DNA from: Pinus tabuliformis
Lineage: Eukaryota; Streptophyta; Pinopsida; Pinales; Pinaceae
Direction of reading: 5' to 3'
Assembly (NCBI GenBank): GCA_031772625.1
Contig: CM062820.1
Span: 311,123,340 to 311,187,339 of the forward strand
Length of the DNA: 64,000 bases
Shown here one piece after another: positions 44,249 to 55,882 of the stretch. A program made the position numbers and the translations under genes. The notes beneath the pieces were generated by a model that made no database searches, was not told the DNA's origin, and was given only the letters and a program-made list of their open reading frames with translations. Positions within the stretch are counted from its first letter, which is position 1, and each line of letters opens with the position of its first letter.

Positions 44249-44476
44249 CTAGTGATCATATTTCATCTTCTTTTCTCGATACAACTTCCTCAATTGATTG
44301 AAAACATGGATTGTAGCATAAGAGAAGTCAAGTTGTAAAGTGCCTTTGAGTTTGGTTCCCCACGATCTAGACAACATCATACCAAATCGAGGTGGTATAT
44401 CAACTACTACCATGTCCATCAAGACATTCTTAGCTAGGATTTGATCTAAGGTGTTAAGAAATTTACTGTATAACAT
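44249..44476 (-). pseudogene. G2 protease, C-terminal part
   Basis: This continues the protease after the miniature element: LDQILAKNVLMDMVVVDIPP, RFGMMLSRSWGTKLKGTLQL and FSYATIHVFNQLRKLYREK. It aligns with the G1 sequence QILAKHVVMDIVVPDIPPKYG. The apparent ATG at 44476 lies in the miniature element boundary and is not a real start. Between 44240 and 43941 the spacer to RNase H is decayed and acidic. Confidence 0.75.
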
Positions 44477-44817
44477 AAATAAATACTGAGAGGAATAAAT
44501 ATAAAATTAACCAGCAATAACCATAAACACATAAACACACATGTTTATCTGGGAAAACCCCAAATCCAGGGAAAAACCCAATCATAATGAAATTTCATTA
44601 TCCTTGGCCAAAACCCTGGCCAATCCGGCCAAGTGAGCCTTCACCACTCACCTCCAGGCCTTTTTATTACAATGAAGTCCTTCCAAACTTTTATAGGCTC
44701 CTTTACATATAATACCATGGGCATAATACCATGGGTGCACAATACCATGTGCCCCAAAACCATCACTGTTTACCCTGGTCAACTTTTGACTCTATCCCGA
44801 GTCAAGTTTACCTAACA
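44467..44817 (-). repeat. TRIM 3' LTR
   Basis: Nearly identical over its right 300 bases to 45162-45518, with a diverged left end. Minus-strand TATAAAAG is at 44688-44695, with CCATGG words just upstream (44715, 44729). Confidence 0.8.
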
Positions 44818-44832
44818 ATTCCCCCCTTAAAC
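44818..44832 (-). promoter_or_regulatory. TRIM polypurine tract
   Basis: The minus strand reads TTTAAGGGGGGAAT, directly before the LTR start TGTTAGG. Confidence 0.7.
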
Positions 44833-45161
44833 TTGACTTGGGGTTCCTTGACTAACTCCTGCTAAGTGAGCCAATCCCGCTCACTCTAGCTCTTACCCCC
44901 TTAGAGTTTTTACCCGGGGTATTGTTAACCCGACATCCCCCCTATCACCTAGGTCTAACCCAGACTTTACCGGTGATCACCGAGGGGTACACATGCCTTA
45001 CTAGGTCTTACAGTAGTATGCCCATTTACATGCAATAATTTTGACTTCATTAATTTTTTTTTTTTGTTTCTTGCTATTGCGATTCTAATCCATCCTCTCT
45101 CAATTTGATTTTCTCAAAAAATTCTATCAAACCACTCCAACTGCGAGCCTGATGAGAACCT

Positions 45162-45518
45162 TGTAGATTCCAGCACCAGTGGCCTCACGTAGTAGAAAAC
45201 AAACAATTTTACCAGCAATAACCATAAACCTATAAACACACATGTTTTTCCGGGAAAACCCCAAATCCAGGGAAAAACCCAATCATAATGAAATTTCATT
45301 ATCCTTGGCCAAAACCTTGGCCAATCCGGCCAAGTGAGCCTTCACCGTTCACCTCCAAGCCTTTTTATTACAATGAAGTCCTTTCAGCCTTTTATAGGCT
45401 CCATTACATATAATACCATGGGCATAATACCATGGGTGCACAATACCATGTGCCCCAAAACCATCACTGTTTACCTTGGTCAACTTTTGACTCTATCCTG
45501 AGTCAAGTTTACCTAACA
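45162..45518 (-). repeat. TRIM 5' LTR
   Basis: Partner of 44467-44817. Minus-strand TATAAAAG is at 45389-45396. Confidence 0.8.
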
Positions 45519-46370
45519 TAAGGAAACCACCAAATATTTGATTAGACCAATGCAACGAACTCTACTAGAATCGAATGAATACAAATAATGATATTTTTGG
45601 GTGATATCCAGGCCCAAATTTTCCATGATAGCCTTGGGCATCAAATTGTGGTAAGCTCTGGAATCAAGCATAGCATTACGAAGAATATAATCATGTAGTC
45701 TAAGACTCAAATAAAAGCGCAAGACTTTGCTATCTTCTAGTTGACCTTCTATAGCTGGACCAAAAATAAGTTCAGGATGATCATCCTCAACATTCACTAT
45801 GTCTGACAAAGGATCAATTTGCAGTATTATAAACACATGATGTTTGTAATTGCTATTCTTAACAAGCTCAGTCAAAGGAATGGACACTTTCAATTTAGCA
45901 ATTTCACTTTCTAAATTAAAAGATGAGACTTTTTCTACCTCTTTGACACCGATGTCCCTCTTATCTATTTTCTCCTTCGTTGCACTATCCTTTTTCTGAT
46001 TGTCTTTCTCTTTTGTAGCTGTACTTGTTGATGGCAAATTTACCTTGCTAGGATTCTGATAAGCAAGCTCCTTTCCCTTTTTTTGATTGTTTGAGGTATC
46101 ATTCTTTGACTAAACATCCTTCCTCTTCTGAATAGGACTGACTGGTACATCTGTGCTCCTCAAGGGATATTGTCTCTGCTGTGTGCTCAAAGCATTCATG
46201 TAACCATGCTGATAACAATCAGATTTGGCCTACAAAACAACATCATTTTCTAAGACGTAGTCCTCATCCTTTAGAATGTCGGAACTTTCTACATACTCCT
46301 CATCTTCAGTGAGAAATATAGGCATACCGTCTATAGTGAAGAAGTGATTTGTTTCAATTACCAGATCTTC
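45519..46370 (-). pseudogene. G2 protease N-terminal part and gag-protease linker
   Basis: Frame 45513-46037 has a Lys/Glu-rich start (SATKEKIDKRDIGVKEVEK) and then SEIAKLKVSIPLTELVKNSNY, FYLSLRLHDYILRNAML and the active-site text LDSRAYHNLMPKAIMENLGL. The DSGA motif is therefore DSRA, with the catalytic Gly lost. Upstream, 46038-46370 reads FFTIDGMPIFLTEDEEYVE and similar linker text with stops. K2 interrupts the linker at 46371; gag resumes at 55883. Confidence 0.78.
46366..46370 (+). repeat. K2 target duplication, left copy (TCTTC)
   Basis: It pairs with TCTTT at 55883-55887, one mismatch out of five. Confidence 0.6.
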
Positions 46371-48176
46371 TGTTGGAAATAATACTGAGAGAGGGGTGAA
46401 TCAGTATTATTAGGTCAATAATTTTATTTCCCAAACAGATTTATATACGCTACTTCAGTGAATTGAACTAGAATGTATACACAATTGTGATTAAGGAAAC
46501 CAGTGTATATCCAGATAACTTGTGATTTAGAAAATTTATCATGTGTTGATCTTAAAGTAGTATATCAGAGATATATTAGACAGTGCAGTAAAAGCATAAT
46601 AAAGCATCGCACATAAGAAACACACATGAAGACCAAGATGTAAGGTGGAAACTCAATGTGGGTAAAAGCCACCTGTTGTTGTCGTCTCTGTCTTCTTTTA
46701 ATAATAAGAAAATATGTTTACAATCTTGTATTGGTGGAGACTCATACCAGTACGCAGGCTTCTACCTATAGAAGGTTACAACCTTCTCTCGTTCTCCAAC
46801 TTCTACTGGAAGGGAGCTACAATGCTCTAGGTCTTGTACTAGGCAATATGATTACTAGTACGTAGGTGCCAGCCTACAGAAAAACTCCACTCCTCCACCA
46901 AGGACCATGTTTCATGAATTTTCAGACTGGATACTCCTAGATCACAACACCATAATCTGAAGGCCACATTTCATCAAATTTTCACACTAGACCAATCATA
47001 ACTTTTAAACTTAAACTGCATCAACCAATATTTAGATAATCTGAACAATCAAATTACTGACACCTGAACTCTATGCTGAACCCAAAACCCTGCATCATCA
47101 TTCAGAACCAGCTGTAACCTCAAAAATCATACATTAAAGTGTATACGCTACTTGGTTGCACCCAAACTGCGTGTATACGCTACTTCCGTTAATTAAACCT
47201 GGGTAGACCTTCAAAACTACTGCAAACATAAACTTTTGAATCCAGTCCGTACCAACTATCAATATTATGAATATCTACTGTCAACTTTCAGAGCTTTACA
47301 CAAGCGGGGACAGAGATCACTTCTTCTTACTTATACAATCAATCAATTAAATGCTAGCCTCCTTATGCATTCAGTTTTACATTCAGATCCAAGAAGACTT
47401 CATTGACAAACAGCAATAAAATAACAAAATCTTATCAAATACATCAATCAGATCTAAAAAGAATCTGTTCTTTTGTATACGCTACTTGAAAGAATCGAAC
47501 TTGCGTGTGTACGCTCTTTGGTTGAGATGAACTACGTACAGATCTATAAATATTGACTCAGAACTTTGCTACAGTTCCAAACTTTAGACAAACCCAGATC
47601 ATGATAGATAACAAATAGAACAGCCGTGAAACATCAAATCTAGTCTCACCCAATATAAGATCATTCAAAAATAAGTCATTTCAAGTCTCATGATTCCTGA
47701 TCCAATATTGAACTCAAGGTGCACATGAATATTTCATATCTAGTCCCAAACATAACCCTGCAACATAAAATATACTTCAGATAGAAGTATTCCTTAGAAT
47801 CTTATTTCTTGCACACTTGGCCTAATGATCTTCTCCTCCTTATATAATCTTAGGCCTTTCTCAATACCTTGGACCAAATACCTCAGACCAAATACCTTGG
47901 ACCAATACCTTAGATCAAAATACCTTGGATCAAATACTTGGTTTTCCAACATTTACGTGCTTTTCCTCCTTTGAAAGTGTGTGTATACAATATATGATCC
48001 TTTTTTTCTGTTAACCCACGTGTATACGCTTCTTGGACAAAGTGAACCAGTGTATACCTCTCTTTCTTCATTCTTTTGAGTGTGATCTATAATCCTTTGT
48101 TGTTAACCTTCTACACTGTGAACTGTCATCTGAGAGAGTTGCCATCAAGGACAACATCTGTATCACAATGCCAACA
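46371..48176 (-). repeat. K2 3' LTR (1806 bp)
   Basis: It runs from TGTTGGAAATAATACTG to AATGCCAACA on the plus strand and aligns with 54034-55882. It holds several GTATACGCTACTTG words and a short ATACCTTGGACCAA array (47856-47945). Confidence 0.88.
47856..47945. repeat. ATACCTTGGACCAA array in K2 3' LTR
   Basis: About six degenerate units of 13-15 bases, against about eight in the other LTR (55527-55650). Confidence 0.75.
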
Positions 48177-48192
48177 ATCTGCCCATTTGGAC
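48177..48192 (-). promoter_or_regulatory. K2 polypurine tract
   Basis: Minus-strand GTCCAAATGGGCAGAT lies directly before the LTR start TGTTGGC. It is a decayed form of the copia AAAGGGGGAGAT. Confidence 0.6.
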
Positions 48193-49013
48193 TTGATGGC
48201 AACAACAACACCAAGACACTCTTCCCCTTTGACATCAAGGGCAAAGGGCAAACCAAGATATTCTCCTCCTTTGACATACATTATGCTATCCATGCTCCCC
48301 CTAAGTACATTTTGAATTCTCTGATTGAGCTCCCCTTTGTACATGCTGAGATGTACTAAAGTCGTCCATGCTCCCCTTGAGCACATGCAGAGTCTGCAAA
48401 AATATTTTCCAAAAGAATAATTTGACTTTATAACTCAACTATGCAAGTATGACCTTCCTATCACCAAAGACTCATACATACATCCATCTCCCAACCAAGT
48501 GGATATATACCAAATTTGACTCATCCACCCAACCAAGTGGGGATATACCAATTGTTTATACATGACAGAAATACAATAAATATTACATCATCCATCCCAT
48601 GAAAAGTGGGGATACAAATTACATCATTTATCCAATAGGACTCATTCAAATGTATGAGATGACATATCACACCCTAGACTTTTACGTGACTTAAGTAACA
48701 AATGGTATAAATATCTAAAGCCATGGTTGGACTTAGCAACCATAATGCCAACAATGCAAAATGCGTGTGAAGGCTAATGATCCCCCTGAACCTATGCTAC
48801 CTTTGCATTATTAACAATTCAATGATTAAGGCATCTTTGTCAGTCAGATAAAAATTAATGAACAAAGCATATTGATAGACAGTAATCATCAACAATAGAC
48901 AGAGCACCCATATCAGAGTCTACCCCACTATTTTTCTTGACTGAAAAACATATACACTCCTTCACCCACAGAAACCCGCATGTAATAAACTTTTTCTAAA
49001 AAAGCTGGATTTT
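48193..49013 (-). other. K2 3' noncoding region
   Basis: No reading frame of note. CATGCTCCCCCTAAG and CATGCTCCCCTTGAG words occur at 48292-48380, as in K1. Confidence 0.5.
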
Positions 49014-49785
49014 AATAGTAGAATGATGCAGCAACTACTCCTAGTTTTTGTTTGAGATATTTAAATGTTTCTCTGGGCAATGGTTTAGTGAATATATCAG
49101 CAACCTATTCTTTGGAGGGAACATACTCCAATTTTACCCTTTGTTTAAGCACTCGTTCTTGTAGAAAATGGTACTTGATGGGTATGTGCTTGGTCTTGGA
49201 GTGCATGACTGGATTCTTTGAAATACTGATGGCTTGTATTATCCCATAGAATGGAGATGGGTGGAGTACATGTGATCTGAATGTCTTGCAAATTTTCCAT
49301 CATCCAAAGTAGTTGTGTGCAACAAGATGCAGCAACCACATATTCTACTTCAGTTGTTAATAAAGTGATTGAACTTTGTTTCTTGTTGAACCAAGACACT
49401 AACTTGGAACCCATATAGAATGCACCACCACTAGTTCTTTTTCTATCATCAACACTTCCTACCCAATCTGCATTTGTATATGCATGAAGAGTAATATCTG
49501 TATCTCTAGGATACCATAAACCAAATTCCTAAGTTCCTTGAAGATATTTGAAAATTCTTTTGATTGCCTGAAGGTGTGATTCCTTTGGATTTGCTTGGAA
49601 TCTTCCAACTATTCCTATTGCATGCATGATGTCAGGTCAAGTACCTGTTAGATAAAGCAGACTAGCAATCATGGATATGTAAGTTGGTTGGTGTACTACT
49701 ACTGATATATCATTTGAGCCGAGACTGCATCCTATTACCATTGGGATACATACAGGTTTAGAATCATCCATTCCGTACCCTTTCA
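49014..49785 (-). pseudogene. K2 RNase H
   Basis: The frame shows LHAYTNADWVGSVDDRKRTS (first Asp of the ADWAG motif kept), GAFYMGSKLVSWFNKKQSSI, TEVEYVVAASCCTQLLWM and, after a frame change near 49230, ADIFTKPLPRETFKYLKQKL near the end at about 49014. The pre-RNase H part with PTYISMIASLLYLTGT and FKYLQGT is at 49530-49690. It follows RT in the same polyprotein and would remove RNA from hybrids. Confidence 0.82.
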
Positions 49786-50530
49786 AGATCTATTTGAGAT
49801 ATTTGGTTTGTGAAAGAAAAATACCATCTTTATTTTCTTGAACTTGTAGACCAAGAAAATAGGTAAGTTCACCAAGCAAGGACATTTCAAATTCTTGCTG
49901 CATTACTGAAGCAAAATTCTGCCTCATGGATTCTTCATTGCTACCAAAAATGATATCATCAACATAAGCAATAATAATTAGCAATTTATCAAGTTCAATC
50001 TTTGTATATAGATTGATATCTGCTGAACCTTTTGTAAAACCTTGTTGGTGTAGATATTTGTCAAGGTGGTAATACCAGGCCCTTGGAACTTGTTTCAGAC
50101 CATAAAGAGAATTTTTGAATTTGCATACAAGTTTTGCATCATTTCCAAGAATGAATCCTTCTGGCTGTTTAATATAAACTTCTTCCTCTAAATCTCCATT
50201 AAGGAAAGCTGATTTTACATCCATTTGGTATACTTTGAATTTCTAAAAGCTAGAAAGAGCAAGAAACATCCTTATTGCTTCAAGTCTGGCAACATGTGCA
50301 AAAGTTTCTTCAAAATCTATACCTTCCTGTTGAGCATACCCTTTACAAACAAGTCTAGCCTTGTTTCTAATCACTTCTCCATTTTCATTCAACTTGTTTT
50401 TGAATATCCATCTAGTTCCTATAATATTACTATCATGAGGTCTAGGAACTAATTCCCAAGTATCATTATTCAATTTTCTAAAGTTCTTCATCCATGGCCT
50501 TGACCAAACATTCATCTTTGCATGCTTCAT
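49786..50530 (-). pseudogene. K2 reverse transcriptase
   Basis: RT begins with [20 protein letters not shown] and [20 protein letters not shown], then a stop after ALSSF at about 50240. It continues [40 protein letters not shown] and the catalytic YVDD in [16 protein letters not shown], then [20 protein letters not shown]. These are classical Ty1/copia RT blocks. One or two stops separate two long open frames (50243-50530 and 49790-50224). Confidence 0.9.
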
Positions 50531-51911
50531 TTAAATTTTGAGGTTCAGTGGAGGATAGTAATGCTAGATAGCTTAAGGTCCCTATAATGGTTCTTCTTGT
50601 CTTTACATTTGCCTCTTTTTCCCCTAAAATTTGAGTTTCTGGATGATTTTTCTGAACATACTTGGATGGAGTCTTTTCTTCTACCATTATCTCTTCTTTT
50701 GGTGCTTCATTGGTTTCTTCTTCAATATCATTTTGATTTGATGTGGGAAAATAATCCCCATCTTCTTCATTTTCATAATCTTCTGTTTTTATCAGTTTTG
50801 GATTTTTGCATGCTTCATCAACTACAACATCAATGCTTTCAAAAAAATTCCCAAGTATTTTATTATAACATTTATAACCTTTACTTCTGGAAGAATAACC
50901 AAGAAGAATACCTTCATCTACTCTGGTTTCAAACTTACCAAGTTTTTCATCAGTCCTTTTGATAAAACATTTGCTTCCAAAGACTTTAAAGTATTTTACA
51001 GTAGAAGTCTTACCATACCAAATTTCATGTCGAGTTTGAGTGCTATTTACCCGAACATTTTCTTTGTTGAGAATAGTCATGGAAGCGGATGCATCTTCAC
51101 CCCAGAAGGTTGCAGGAATTCCAAATTCATCTAGCATAGCTCGAACCATTTTTTGAACTGTTATGTTCATTCTCTCTACCACACCATTTTGCTAAGGAGT
51201 CCTTGCGGTGGAGAATTTCCTTTGTATTCTATGTTGTTCAAAAAAGTCAAAGAGTTCATCCTATATAAATTCCCCTCCTCGATCAGATCTGAGGCATTTG
51301 ATTTTCCGATCTAATTCATTTTCAACCAAGGCTTTGAAGGCTTAGAACTTTTCAAATGCTTCATCTTTATGCTTTAGAAGACCTATCCAACATATTCTGG
51401 AAAAATCATCAATGAACAAAATAAAGTATTCTTCTCCACGAGGTGACTTTTTCCTTGATGATCCACATAAATCAGTATGGACAAGTTCAAGAGGCTTACT
51501 AGCTGACCCTTCTTTTACCATGAAGTGAACTCTGGTTTGCTTACAAATTTGACATGGTTTGCATATTGTATTTTCTGGGATGCTGATATCTGGAAGATCG
51601 CAAAAAACCTTGAGTCTGCATGCTTTTCTTCTTTGAGAAAAGCTTAGATGTCTCAATCTTCTTTGCTACAACTATTTTTCATTATTTTTGCTTAGATAGT
51701 ACTGTTGTTGTCCTTCGTTGAGTATGTATAAGTTGTTTGGAGTTATTTTACCTTTGATCATGGTCTCTCTCATATCAAGCTCACAAAAAACACATCCATT
51801 TGATCGAAACACCACTTCATTTCCTTGATCACACATTTGACTAACACTCAACAGGTTATGCTTTAAACCATCTACATACATAACATTTCCAACTTTAACC
51901 TTTTCTTTCAA
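50531..51911 (-). pseudogene. K2 integrase
   Basis: The pre-integrase part (51672-51911) has VMYVDGLKHNLLSVSQMCD. The zinc module is partly decayed (RHLSFSQRR, CKPCQICKQTR). The core has D in ELVHTDLCGSSRKKS, DDFSRICWIGLLKHKDEAFE, D in KCLRSDRGGEF and E in PQQNGVVERMN. The C-terminal part runs FGSKCFIKRTDEKLGKF and GILLGYSSRSKGYKCYN to an acidic linker. Stops near 51340 and 51260 separate open frames. Catalytic residues are intact. Confidence 0.9.
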
Positions 51912-52110
51912 GAAAACAAAACCTTTACTTTTATGACAGCAGGAGTGTCATTTCCAAATGAGGCATTCTTTTCTTTTTCTAAGGCATTATATGATTGAAG
52001 TTTTTCTTTGTCATCTGTCATGTGTTTGGAGCATCTAGTGTCGATGTACCACTGATTTTATTGTCCTTCTGCATACAAGGCTATACCACATCTTTCTGTT
52101 TGAGATTATT
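51912..52110 (-). pseudogene. K2 protease
   Basis: The frame near 52040-52080 reads QWYIDTRCSKHMTDDKEKL. Copia proteases have WYIDSGCSKHMT here, so the active-site Gly is Arg. The domain runs on to FGNDTP and into the pre-integrase part. Confidence 0.75.
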
Positions 52111-54010
52111 TCCTTCTCCATATCTTGGGATTTAATGGAATTTTCTCCTTTTGAGATGTTTGCCAAAATTTTCTCCTGCATTCATATTCTTCATGACCAA
52201 AGTTGTTACAGATTGAGCATTCTATTTCATTTCCAAGAGGAGAAAAGTTAGTATAGAAACTTCTCTTGATTCCTGTTATATTTTCTTTGATTTCGTGCTT
52301 CTCTAGTCTTGATGGTTTTGTAAGCAACACATTGAGTAGCTTTGTGCCCAAAATTATGACATGAAAAACATTTCCCATTAAAGAAGTTCCCGCGATTATC
52401 GAATCTATTAACTTGGTGATTGTAGTTTCTATTGATATTCATCTTTTGAGCAAATTGAGTATGATTTGTCTAAGGTTGGTTGTGGCTTCTATTCATTCTT
52501 GGAGTAAATTGAGTATGATTTACATGGTGATCAGCTTTATACCTTTGCTGATGATTTTCATACTGTTCACTAGTCTTTGCTGCATCAAGATAGCTTTTGG
52601 TGGAGGTTGACGGCTTCTGTGATTGAGATGCTTCTTCAGTATATCCAAGACCTGTCTTTATCAGAGGAGAATGTTGAACTTTGACAATTTCATTTAAATT
52701 TTCTGATCCTTTAGCAAGTCTAAGATTCAGAGATTCCATTTTCTCAAGATCCTTTCTTAGACCCACAATTTCACATTCTAGTTTTTCATTGTGTTTTTCC
52801 TTTTCAGCAAGTTGGTATGTTAAGGTATCTATAATCATATTCTTTTCTTCTAAACATATTTTGAGTTTAGATATTTCTTCATGAAGGTCTTCCTCTTCTA
52901 AAGCATCCCAAAAATTATCATCGTCATAAGCCATGATAAGTCTATAATCATCACTATTAGGTAAACCATCACTATCCTCTTCTAAACTATCCCAAAAATC
53001 TTTGATATCATAAGCCATGAGAAGTCTGTAATATTGTCCAGTTTCATCTTCATCACTATTAGATAAACCATAGCTATCTTCATGAGTATAGTAACTCCTT
53101 TTATTCACAACTTGTTTCCTATTCCCTTTTGCATATTCCTTTCCTTTAAATTCATATTTATCTTTATGAGGATATCTGGCAGCATAATGATCGAATTTGC
53201 CACAAGCAAAGCATTTGAAGGGTAGCTTACCTCTAAACCTTCCAGAACTCCATTGAAGCTTCTTGGCAAAGTTTACCTAATCTTCTTATTTTGAAATATG
53301 TCCTAATTCATTGTGTTCTTCCTTTCCTTTTGTTGAGGCTTTAAATGTGGCTTCTCTCATATCTGATGGTCCTCCTTTTCTCATCTCAAAGGCAATTAAA
53401 ATTCCGTGAAGTTGTGTCATAGTGATATTCTGCAGATCCTGTTTTTCTTCTATGGTAGACACTTTTGATTCAAATTTAGCAGATAAGGATCTCAAAACTT
53501 TCTCAACTAAGGTAACTTCCTTTATTTCTTCACCCAGATTCTTCATACAATTAACAACCTCATCTATACGTAAGAAGTAACTAGCTATACTTTCATCACT
53601 ATGCATCTTAAGAGTTTCATACTGAATTCTGAGAGTTTGAAGCTTAACACGTTTTACCTGAGAGTCTCCTTCATAGCTCAGAACGATTTTGTCCCATATT
53701 TCTTTAGCTGATTTGAGCTGCATGACTTTGACAAACTCTGATTGTGACAGACTTCCCAATAAAGTATTGACAGCTTTGGCATTGGTTTCATATTTCTTTT
53801 TACCTACTGCATTGTAGGAATTGCTGTTGGAAATGTATATCCTCCTTCCAAAATTTCCTAGACATCTATTCCAAGCGATTGTAGATAGGTTGTGGTTCTT
53901 ATTTTCCAATAAACAAAGTTGCTCCCATCGAAGATTGGCGTCTAATGGATCCCATGCTTTCTTGATTATTCATGTTGATGGATCTCCCTTCAAGCGATCA
54001 AGCTTCTTCT
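52111..54010 (-). pseudogene. K2 gag
   Basis: The first long frame (53286-53909) is a UBN2-type gag domain, with KAVNTLLGSLSQSEFVKVM, SAKEIWDKIVLSYEGDSQVK and VEKVLRSLSAKFESKVSTIE. Then come a decayed knuckle CFACGKFDHYAARY, an acidic region with two similar copies of a MAYD-DFWD-LEE motif (52470-53108), a coiled coil (ISKLKICLEEKNMIIDTL), and two knuckles CFSCHNFGHKATQC and CSICNNFGHEEYEC. Gag forms the particle. Stops separate the parts. Confidence 0.85.
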
Positions 54011-54019
54011 GAAGGACCT

Positions 54020-54031
54020 GCTCTGATACCA
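54020..54031 (-). promoter_or_regulatory. K2 primer binding site
   Basis: The minus strand reads TGGTATCAGAGC, the exact plant tRNA-Met site, two bases from the LTR. Confidence 0.92.
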
Positions 54032-54033
54032 AT

Positions 54034-55882
54034 TGTTGGAAATAATACTGAGAGGGGGGTGAATCAGTATTATCATATCAATAATTTTATTTCCCAAACA
54101 GATTTATATATGCTACTTCAGTGAAGTGAACTAGCATGTACATGCAATTGTGATTAAGGAAACTAGCATATATCCAGAGAACTTGTGATTTAGACAATTT
54201 ATCATGTGTTGATCTTAAAGCAGTATATCAGAGATTTATTAGACAGTGCAGTAAAAGAAGAATAAAGCATCACACATAAGCAACACACATGAACACCAAG
54301 ATGTAAGGTGGAAAACCAATGTGGATAAAAACCACTTGCTGTTGTCGTCTCTATCTTCTTTTAATAATAAGAAAATTTGTTTACAATCTTGTACTGGTGT
54401 AGATTCATACCAATACGCAGGCTTCTACCCGCAGAAGGTTAGAACCTTCTCTCGTTCTCTAGTTCCTATTGGAAGGGATCTACAACCTCCTAGCTCTTGT
54501 ACTAGCCAATATGTTTACTAGTATGTAGGTGCCAGCCTACAAAAAAACTCCACTCTTCCACCAAGGACCACGTTTCATGAATTTTCAGATTGGATACTCC
54601 TGGATCAAAACACCACAATTTGAAGGCCACATTTCATCAAATTTTCACACTGGACCCATCATAACTTTTAAACTTAAACTGCATCAACCAATATTCAAAT
54701 AATATAAACAATCAGATTACTGACACCTAAACTCTGTGCTGAACCCAAAACCTTGCATCATCATTCAGAACCAGCTGTAACCTCAAAAAACATGCATTAG
54801 AGTGTATACGCTACTTGGCTACACCCAAACTGCGTGTATATGCTACTTCCATTAATTGAACCTATGTATACCTTCAAAACTATTGCAAACATAAACTTTT
54901 GAATCAAGTCTGTACCAACTATCAATATTCTGAATATCTACTATCAACTTTCAGAGCTTTACATAGGCAGGGATAGAGATCACTTCTTCTTACTTATATA
55001 ATCAATCAATCAAATGCCAACCTCCTTATGCATTCAATTTTACATTCAGATCTAAGAAGACTTCATTGAAAGATAGCAATAAAATAACAAAATCTTATCA
55101 AATAGATCAATCAGACCTGAAAAGAATATTTTCTTTTGTATACACTACTTGAAAGAACTAAACCTCCATGTCTATGCTCTTTGGCTGAGACGAACCTGCG
55201 TACAGATTTGTAAATATTGACTCAGAACTTTGCTGCAATTCCAGACTTTAGACAAACCCAGATCATGATAGATAATGAATAGAACAGGTGCAAAACATCA
55301 GATCTAGTCTCACCCAATATCAGATCATTCAAGAATAAGTCATTTCAAGTCTCATGATTCCTGAAAGAATATTGAATTTAAGGTGCACATGAATATTTCA
55401 GATCTAGTCCCAAACATAACCCTGCAACATAAAATATACTTTAGATAGAAGTATTCCTTAGAATCTTATTACTTGCACACTTGGCCTAATAATCTTCTCC
55501 TCCTTATGTACTCTTAGTCCTTTCTCAATACCTTGGACCAAAAACATTTAGGACCAATACCTTGAACCAAATACCTAGGGTCAATACCTTGGACCAAATA
55601 CCTTGGACCAATACCTTGGATCAAAATACCTTGGATCAAATACTTGGTTTTCCAACATGTACACACTTTTCCTTCTGTGAAAGTGCATGTATACATTATA
55701 TGCTCCTTTTGTTCTGTTAACCTATGTGTATACGCTTTTTGGACAAAGTGAACCAGCGTATACCTCTCTTTCTTCATTCTTTGGAGTTTGATCTATAATC
55801 CTTTGTTGTTAACCTACTGCACTGTGAACTGTCATCTGAGAGTGTTTCCATCAAGGACAACATTTGTATATTAATGGAAACA
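54034..55882 (-). repeat. K2 5' LTR (1849 bp)
   Basis: Partner of 46371-48176, running TGTTGGAAATAATACTG to GGAAACA. It has a longer ATACCTTGGACCAA array and more decayed GTATACGC words. Confidence 0.88.
55527..55650. repeat. ATACCTTGGACCAA array in K2 5' LTR
   Basis: About eight units. On the minus strand it can be read as a short repetitive peptide (YLVQGIGPR), but this frame is most likely a by-product of the repeat. Confidence 0.75.

Larger units (their letters stand above)
44467..45518 (-). mobile_element. Miniature LTR retrotransposon (TRIM-like, 1052 bp)
   Basis: Two direct repeats of about 350 bp (44467-44817 and 45162-45518) flank only 344 bp without coding capacity. Both start TGTA and end CTAACA on the plus strand. 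On the minus strand a purine tract, AAGGGGGGAAT, comes just before the left repeat, and a decayed primer site lies beside the right repeat. This is the plan of a TRIM: it would need enzymes from another element. It interrupts the G2 protease between VVSL and the LDQILAK stretch. The target duplication is not clear. Confidence 0.8.
46371..55882 (-). mobile_element. Element K2: full-length Ty1/copia retrotransposon (9.5 kb)
   Basis: Minus-strand 5' LTR (54034-55882), tRNA-Met primer site, gag, protease, integrase, RT, RNase H, 3' noncoding part, purine tract and 3' LTR (46371-48176). Integrase before RT makes it Ty1/copia. The near-matching TCTTC and TCTTT flanks support an intact insertion into the G2 linker. 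Integrase DDE and RT YVDD residues are present, but the protease motif is DTR and several stops exist. It resembles the Tork/SIRE side of copia, though I am unsure which. Confidence 0.9.

Noticed and set aside
54020-54031. TGGTATCAGAGC as a possible tRNA gene piece
   Set aside because: No cloverleaf surrounds it; it sits beside an LTR end, so it is a primer site.
55514-55777. Minus-strand frame with a repeated YLVQGIGPR-type peptide
   Set aside because: It is the ATACCTTGGACCAA array read in one frame inside an LTR; the other LTR does not keep the frame.
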